Below the pieces are notes generated by a model. The model was given only the letters and a program-made list of their open reading frames with translations, was not told the DNA's origin and did no database searches. The position numbers and the translations under genes were made by a program. A stretch of DNA of 64,000 nt. It comes from Evernia prunastri. Taxonomy: Eukaryota; Ascomycota; Lecanoromycetes; Lecanorales; Parmeliaceae. The DNA is taken from contig NKYR01000048.1 of NCBI GenBank assembly GCA_003184365.1, forward strand, positions 220,414-284,413. Direction: 5' to 3'. Positions 58,317 through 64,000 of the stretch are shown piece after piece. The first letter of the stretch is position 1; each line of letters opens with the position of its first letter.

Positions 58317-60048
58317 GGTTGTGGATTCAATGATGCGTGTGAGTCAAATTGTATGGTTGGAGGAGGTGGAGACTTTAGGAGGCGGTGTACATTTAAGACG
58401 TTTGACGCTGCTAAAGGCAGGTGGCCCACGTTCTTGTAGCAGGGTCAATCGCGGCTGACAGACGGAAAGGGGAGACGACGACGCCGCGAGGCTTGGGGGC
58501 TGTACACTCCCTTGGAGAAATCAGGAAATTGGAGCCATTGCAAGGAAGAATTTAAAAGCCACTTGGCCTGTCAGCAGTAGGATCAGTGGCAGGGGAAGGG
58601 GATGGCCAGCTTCTGTAATCAAAGAGGATACTAGGAATCGAATCCGTGGGGAGATTCAGCGACTTGCGCCCCCCCCCCCTTGGTCGTAGTTACGATTTCA
58701 GCCCAGTGTGGTGGGATGAACTCCGAGAGGACGCGGCGGAATACATCCTGTGCGTAAGCACTTGCGCAGGGCGGCATTAGTGATTCGAAAAGCTACAAAT
58801 CTCCTGGTTCTCACACCCGGCGATTTTGCTGATTCGTTCGTCAAGGCGTAGATGATGTAGCATTCTGCTTGTTTGCGCGTCCAAGAGATGATCTGTCATC
58901 AGCTTTCGTCCTGTGTACCGCTCCTATTCAATCCTATCATCCTACTCGTTTTGAGTGACTATAAAGAGTAAAAGCATCTGGCGTGAGATAGTAGACAGGC
59001 TTACCTCTGCTCAGGTAACAATCTTAGAAGGTTTCCTGTCCCATACTTGCGCAATTCGTCGTTTGGAAGGCGCCAGTCTTTGTAAGACCTGAGTGGGACT
59101 TGCCTAGAGCGTGGAGAGGTTAGGTATCTTGGGGAGGGGGGCCTCGGGAGGCCTCGGTGGGGGGGGAACTCAGGGTCTGTTGAACGCCGAAGTTAACCCG
59201 GTGCGCATAGCGCACAAACTGTGGACAGGTAATCTCAGGTATCAGGTATGTATCCCAAAGCCCCCGCAACTCCCTCACTTTAAGGTACCTTGCTTTAGGT
59301 GCCTCAGGCCTGAAACAACAGACTGCCGCAATTAATCTAACGGGAGCTATCTCACTGCTACTGAGGGTTCACTCACTTCCTATTCGGAAACGTCTCGGGC
59401 CGGTGGATGGGACCTACGAATACCCTACTAATATTTGGCTTGGTTGTACACAGTAAGGTAGGTATGCAAGTACAACGACGTTCACGTTCACTATTCCACT
59501 AGAGAGTCCGCCACGAAAGTATGGTTCAGAGAGTCGTGCGATCCACCATTGCCACGACTTCATCCAGGTCGGAAACATACCCTGGCGTACATAACATTGG
59601 GAAAGGGATAGGCTCGGAAAGATTCGGTGCAATTCTGAGTAACGGACATTGCGCGTCAAAAGGCAAGGTACAAGGACACGCACCTCTTATCAAGCTTATC
59701 AAGATTCGATTCACATGAATTGCCCATCGAATCAGCCAATCCAGGAGAGAGAAATGGCCTGCTTACTGCAGAGAGAGTATGTGTCTTGATTACAACGCAC
59801 CAAGTACGTACACGTACACCTTGTTCGACTACAAATCATCCCCAGGATCAGCGACCTTCCGCCTTCCCCTTAAGGAAAATAAGCGCTAGGAATCATCCCT
59901 TTGCAGCATGCACTTCGCCCTTAAACCCCCCCGCCTCCATCAGCCCATTTGATGAGCTATTAAATAAGCATCTGACACCTCCCCATCTTCTTAATCTCAC
60001 TATGTCGCTATTTCACCGCTAGAGAATAAACTCGGTCCCGTGACAAAA
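58317..60048. other. Intergenic region
   Basis: About 1.7 kb; promoter of the cupredoxin gene on the left and of the b561 gene on the right. It contains an 11-base C run (about 58,669), a GGGAGGCCTCGG direct repeat near 59,135-59,160, and a TATTAAATAA word near 59,959. No gene seen. Confidence 0.45.
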
Positions 60049-60855
60049 ATGAGGTTGTCTGCTCTTGCTGCCGCTATTGCCTTCAGTATGGCCTTCTACC
60101 GTTCAGGACTTGACCAATGCTGATCAGGCTATAGCTACCGCTGCAAATGCTCAAGAATCTCATTCCCTCTCCCCCGCCCTTGTCTCTTTCTTCCACCACG
60201 TACATCATGTGACAATAGCACACGGCACAATCATGTGCCTGGCCTTTGTGGTTTTTTTCCCCGCTGGTTCCCTCTTAATTCGACTTGGCCGATTCAAGGG
60301 AGTGTTATATGTCCATGCGGCCATCCAAGTATTCGCCTACATATTGGCCTTGGTGGGTATGGGTATGGGCATTTATGTCGCCAATTCGCCCACAAAAGCC
60401 GGAGAACCCTCATACGTATGTTACGCCTCCAAGCTCGGAGTTTGCTCTGAAACCGCTCGAGGCTAAGCAATTACATACAGATCCATAAATACCACCCCAT
60501 TATCGGTCTCACTATCATCTCCGCCCTCCTCTTCCAGCCCGTTCTCGGCACTCTTCACCATACCGTCTACGTCCGAGAACGCAGGAGATCTATTTGGTCG
60601 ACTCTGCATGTATGGTGGGGTCGGACTGTCCTGACGCTCGCCATCATCCAAGGAGGTTTGGGATTGAGGTTTGCCAACAACACGACTGGTGGCAAGATAG
60701 CATATGGCGTTGTTGCGGGCTTGATTTGGATCACCTGGTTCAGTGTTGCCGTGTGGCATGATATGAAGAAGATGAAGATTCAGGATACCATGGAGAAGCG
60801 TTCGGATTCAGAGGAAATGAGTCCTATCGGGAAAGAAGAGACGGGATCGACTTGA
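60049..60855 (+). CDS. Cytochrome b561-domain membrane protein
   Basis: Three exons, 60049-60085, 60135-60415 and 60481-60855; about 230 aa. Exon 1 and the start of exon 2 give a signal-like MRLSALAAAIAFTTAANAQ. Five hydrophobic helices follow, each with helix-borne histidines expected for two b hemes: HGTIMCLAFVVFFPAG, VHAAIQVFAYILALVG, HPIIGLTIISALLF, TLHVWWGRTVLTLAI and AYGVVAGLIWITWFS. The C-terminal tail is charged and cytosolic. In many fungi this b561 module is coupled to a DOMON cytochrome, which is absent here, so it is a stand-alone trans-membrane electron carrier. The 49-base first intron uses acceptor CTATAG; another acceptor breaks the frame. Family call good; partner unknown. 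Confidence 0.8.
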
Positions 60856-63679
60856 TTCTATTACTCCGGGAAATGGCGCGGATATAAAACTAGACTCTGA
60901 ACGAAAGGTACGGTAGATGGGTTCGGATATGACGCTATGAAAGGTTCAACGACTCTGATTTTCTTTCTTCGGTGATGGCGTACAGCTAGTCAAGGCCACA
61001 AACGTGTCCCAGGACTTTCGGCTTTCACCCTACAGTTGCTCCTTATGCTTTTACTACTTGATGCCTATGAATCCTTGATCCTTGAAGAGATCTGCATCCG
61101 AGGTTTGGATACAATGATACCAAAGCTCGGAGTGTTTTACTTTGGCCAGATTTTGACACGTTGGCTATACGACTGCCCGTGAAGAGAACAAACACCTATC
61201 CTCCCTTATTTAATCGACACGTCTAGTGATTGCCAGTCTCCTCCGCCCCTTATCTCCGACATAATATTTTGACATTTATTGTTGACTAGAGTATGTAAGG
61301 TACCGTTCCTCACAATGGCTTCACAGCACTATGACACCACCGATGCCACCATCGTTGACACTGTTTTGAATGAACATGGATGCCCTAGAAGACGACTATC
61401 TAATTCTCGATCGTGAAGAAAGGCTGCCGCAATCAACTGGGCCAATACAGAAGGTTAGAGCATGAATGCAGGCGACAGATCGTTGTGCCGACGCCGGATA
61501 GTACAAGGGACCTTCTATGTCCGTGCTACACGTATATGAATGTATGAGTCTCAGTATCAACGATAACGAGACGCCGAAGATCATGATACGTTGTGGATTT
61601 AAGCCATGCCGGGTGCTGGCAAGCCGCAGAAAATTAGCAAAGGTACGGCGGGATAACAATGCGCCCCTGCGCTGTGAGCGTATACTCCCGAGCCTTGAGA
61701 TGATCAAAGTACTGGTCCAAGAGGTGAAGGTGGATGTAGTCAACGTCGTCAATGCACCGAGCTCATGATCTCCATCTTCCGACTTACGTGTTCTCGCCAA
61801 ACTTTACATTGGTAGTGGGCTCTAGCACAATCCTTGATCGAGCACGGACCTAGTGCGGACGCTTAGGTCGGCGAAAGAGTCCCATCTTTGCGTTTTGCGA
61901 TTCAGAATTGGGGTCGAAAGAACGCGAAGACGGTCTGTCGTGCTTAAACAAAGCGGGGAGTGACTGCCAGATCCTACGCCTACTGATCAATTAAGGCGCT
62001 GCCGGAAAAAAGCCTTTCGTCTTCGACGTCATTGATACTATGGATCCAGATACCTTTTGTCCTCGGATCTAGATGAGCAATGATGGAAATGCTGTCTGGG
62101 GCTATCAAGATCCGCAAGAAGTCTGTCTGTTCTCTCTGTTCTCTCTGTTCTCTCACGCATCTTCAAGACCAGAATGTTGCTTACTCGACCATTCCAACCT
62201 GCTATTCCGGCCATACCTATCATCGAGCGTCATCTGCAAATTCACACCGTTGTGCCCTGTAGGGAACTCAAGCATCGTCCAAATTCGACAGGAAGGGATT
62301 AAAACATATCAATAGACCTATCACCCCTTATCCATCCCAAAGTCCGCCCATAAGAGCGACAGCCTTTTAATCTGACGTGGCATCATCATTTGCACTCGTC
62401 AGGATACTACAATCAAACCTTCTCACAATTGATTCAGTTCCATAAGTAGACAGCCAGCCTGGTCCTGGGGCTCCTTAGCCTCGTCGGCATCGAAGGCGCC
62501 GTCTTCTTCGCTGTCTGGGCAGTCGAAAAGCAAACTGCCACAGTCGGCGTGCCAGCGCACACCACGCCATGGTTATGGCTTTTGACTAACAATCCACGAA
62601 AGGTACACTTTTTCTTCCGGTCCTCTATCTGGGCTCGAAGTTCAAGTCGTCCGACTCTCACTCTTTCTGGCTCGGCTGCCCATCAGACACCGTCGCTTCC
62701 GCGGTCGACGTTGCGGTATAGTGTACTATCGAAGTTTGCTAGGTTCCGGAAAATGCGGGATGTTGCGATGACAAGTCATACATTTACGCCGCCGCCCGCT
62801 CTGGTGGATTGCCTATGAATCAATTAATGCTGCTGTAGAGCTTCATGGGCTTACAGGTCGCCAACATCATACAGAACGATCCGACACTGGAGGTGCTGAC
62901 GGTTGATGATATGTTTCTGACAACGTACGCGTAGGCTGTGGAGAGGAATGGCAGTACTACTGAATCCGGTAGGCTAACGTGGACATGAAGAAGTTCGCTG
63001 TGTGGGTGTCGAGCTTTAGTTTCTGTTAATCAATGAGGCTCTTTTCTCTACAACAGTTGGATCACCGCACGTATTGTATTTGAGATTGACAGCACCAGGA
63101 ACTAAGGCCAAAATTCGAAAAGCTCGCGCCATCAATTTCGTGTCCGTCTGACAGGAATTATACAAGACAATGAATCTGTGGTAGCGTAAGAGATAAGTAT
63201 GAGCCAATTGAAGTTGCCAACGGAGATGGGGAAAGAGCAAATTTATTGATGTAAGCAATGAATCGTATCCGATACTCCTTTTTGCAAAACCATTGGCGAA
63301 GACTCCGAGTTGACAGGTCTTATCGTTTTTTCTGACCGAGATGAGAAAAGTCGCGAAATATCAAAGATCCTCTTATATAAAGACAATTACAACGATTTTA
63401 AACTTCTACTAAGTTGCAAATTATAGAGCATATCTAATACTCTAAAGTAATAATTTAGTATATATTATATAGCGTTATTATTGATTGTACGTAATAAAGT
63501 TCGAATTTTTGAAAATTTTGAAAATTTTGAAATGGAGCTAAAAAAAGTAAACAATTTTTTCTAAGAATTTAATAATTTTAAACTTTGAGTATATATATAA
63601 TAATAATTAGAAAAATAAGTATCTTTTTTGTGATTAACGACTTTTAAGATTATTTACTACTTAGAGGCGAGAATCAGCA
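60856..63679. other. Gene-poor region with AT-rich block
   Basis: About 2.8 kb. A fragment at about 62,430-62,600 reads like a membrane segment on the + strand (LVGIEGAVFFAVWAVEKQTA) but is short and in no gene model. A (TTCTCTCTG)n tandem lies at about 62,128-62,155. From about 63,341 the sequence becomes very AT-rich. Confidence 0.45.
63341..63665. other. AT-rich block next to the end-of-window ORF
   Basis: Long stretch with very low GC and GAAAATTTTGAAAATTTT-type short repeats (about 63,505-63,530). It abruptly gives way to GC-richer coding sequence at about 63,668. The contrast is consistent with an old RIP-degraded repeat or a transposon edge; this is an inference. Confidence 0.5.
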
Positions 63680-64000
63680 ATGAGGGGAGACGTCGCAGTC
63701 GACGGCGAAAATGGCAGCGGCGACGCGGCGGAGCGCGCCCCTTCTACGTGTCGCGATACGACAACAACAACAACGCAGAGGACGGTGGAAGACAACAATG
63801 AAGTAGGAGACTACGCGAAAGCATTGAAAAAGACAGCAGTGGATGGTATAAAAGCTATGGAAGCTTTGGAACTGGAGGAGATGCACCGAATGACACCTCA
63901 TGGCTTGAAAGCTGCCCGCGTGGCGTTAGGAGCCGTACTAGGATACATCAACAGCTCAGAGAAACGAATCGAAACACTGGAAAATGAGGTAAAGACCCTC
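63680..64000 (+). CDS. Partial ORF, possible retroelement gag-like N terminus
   Basis: An ATG at 63680 opens a frame that runs to the window end without a stop (107 codons). The start MRGDVAVDGENGSGDAAERA is acidic and Gly-rich, then a poly-Thr run, then helical sequence VDGIKAMEALELEEMHRMTP, GLKAARVALGAVLGYINSSE, and a heptad-like KRIETLENEVKTL. The tail resembles the coiled-coil start of gag-like/ORF1 proteins of fungal retroelements, and the preceding block is AT-rich. No zinc knuckle or polymerase is in view, so this is only a lead. It could be an ordinary gene cut by the window edge. Confidence 0.4.
   Translation, partial: MRGDVAVDGENGSGDAAERAPSTCRDTTTTTTQRTVEDNNEVGDYAKALKKTAVDGIKAMEALELEEMHRMTPHGLKAARVALGAVLGYINSSEKRIETLENEVKTL

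Noticed and set aside
60086..60106. 21-base intron at the start of the b561 gene
   Set aside because: Too short to be spliced; the acceptor at 60134 gives a 49-base intron and a correct frame.

Overview
The window is nuclear DNA of a filamentous ascomycete (Pezizomycotina). Genes have one to seven exons. Most introns are 45 to 60 bases with GT-AG ends and CTAAC/CTGAC-like branch sites. Several proteins belong to families restricted to this group: the cell-end marker anchor TeaR, the mitochondrial regulator Sls1, a NACHT protein with a fungal N-terminal domain, GPI-anchored cupredoxin and small secreted cysteine proteins. I saw no tRNA, rRNA or CRISPR. All exon joins below were read by eye from splice motifs and protein continuity; none has transcript support. 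| Bases 1 to about 24,000 are a dense housekeeping block: the 3' part of an NT-C2 (EEIG1/EHBP1-type) protein, a RAD51 paralogue divergent from mitochondrial Sls1, TeaR, an LMBR1-type membrane protein divergent from Mediator subunit 15, an SLC35F6-like EamA transporter, a G1/S repressor of the Whi5/Nrm1 type and an MBOAT/wax-synthase-like acyltransferase. | Bases 24,000 to 36,400 are gene-poor and carry secreted or cell-surface products: a small secreted cysteine protein, a collagen-like But2-type protein, a seven-exon serine carboxypeptidase and an RlpA-like double-psi beta-barrel protein. | Bases 37,000 to 58,500 look like an accessory, decaying segment. It has a frameshifted secreted-protein pseudogene; an AAA+ ATPase head to head with a NACHT NTPase (NLR-like); a 2OG-Fe(II) oxygenase with one in-frame TGA; a long inverted-repeat element next to a 108-base hairpin element that marks the broken 5' end of an F-box-type gene; a second diverged hairpin copy; a cysteine-rich protein; a con-13/HExxH-type pseudogene; and an intact GPI-anchored cupredoxin. 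| Bases 58,500 to 64,000 hold a cytochrome b561-type protein, a long empty stretch, a very AT-rich block and, running off the end, an ORF that may be the start of a retroelement gag-like protein. | The best candidates for new biology are the divergent AAA+/NACHT pair with the neighbouring 2OG oxygenase, and the nonsense codon that sits inside a possible 57-base spliceable segment.
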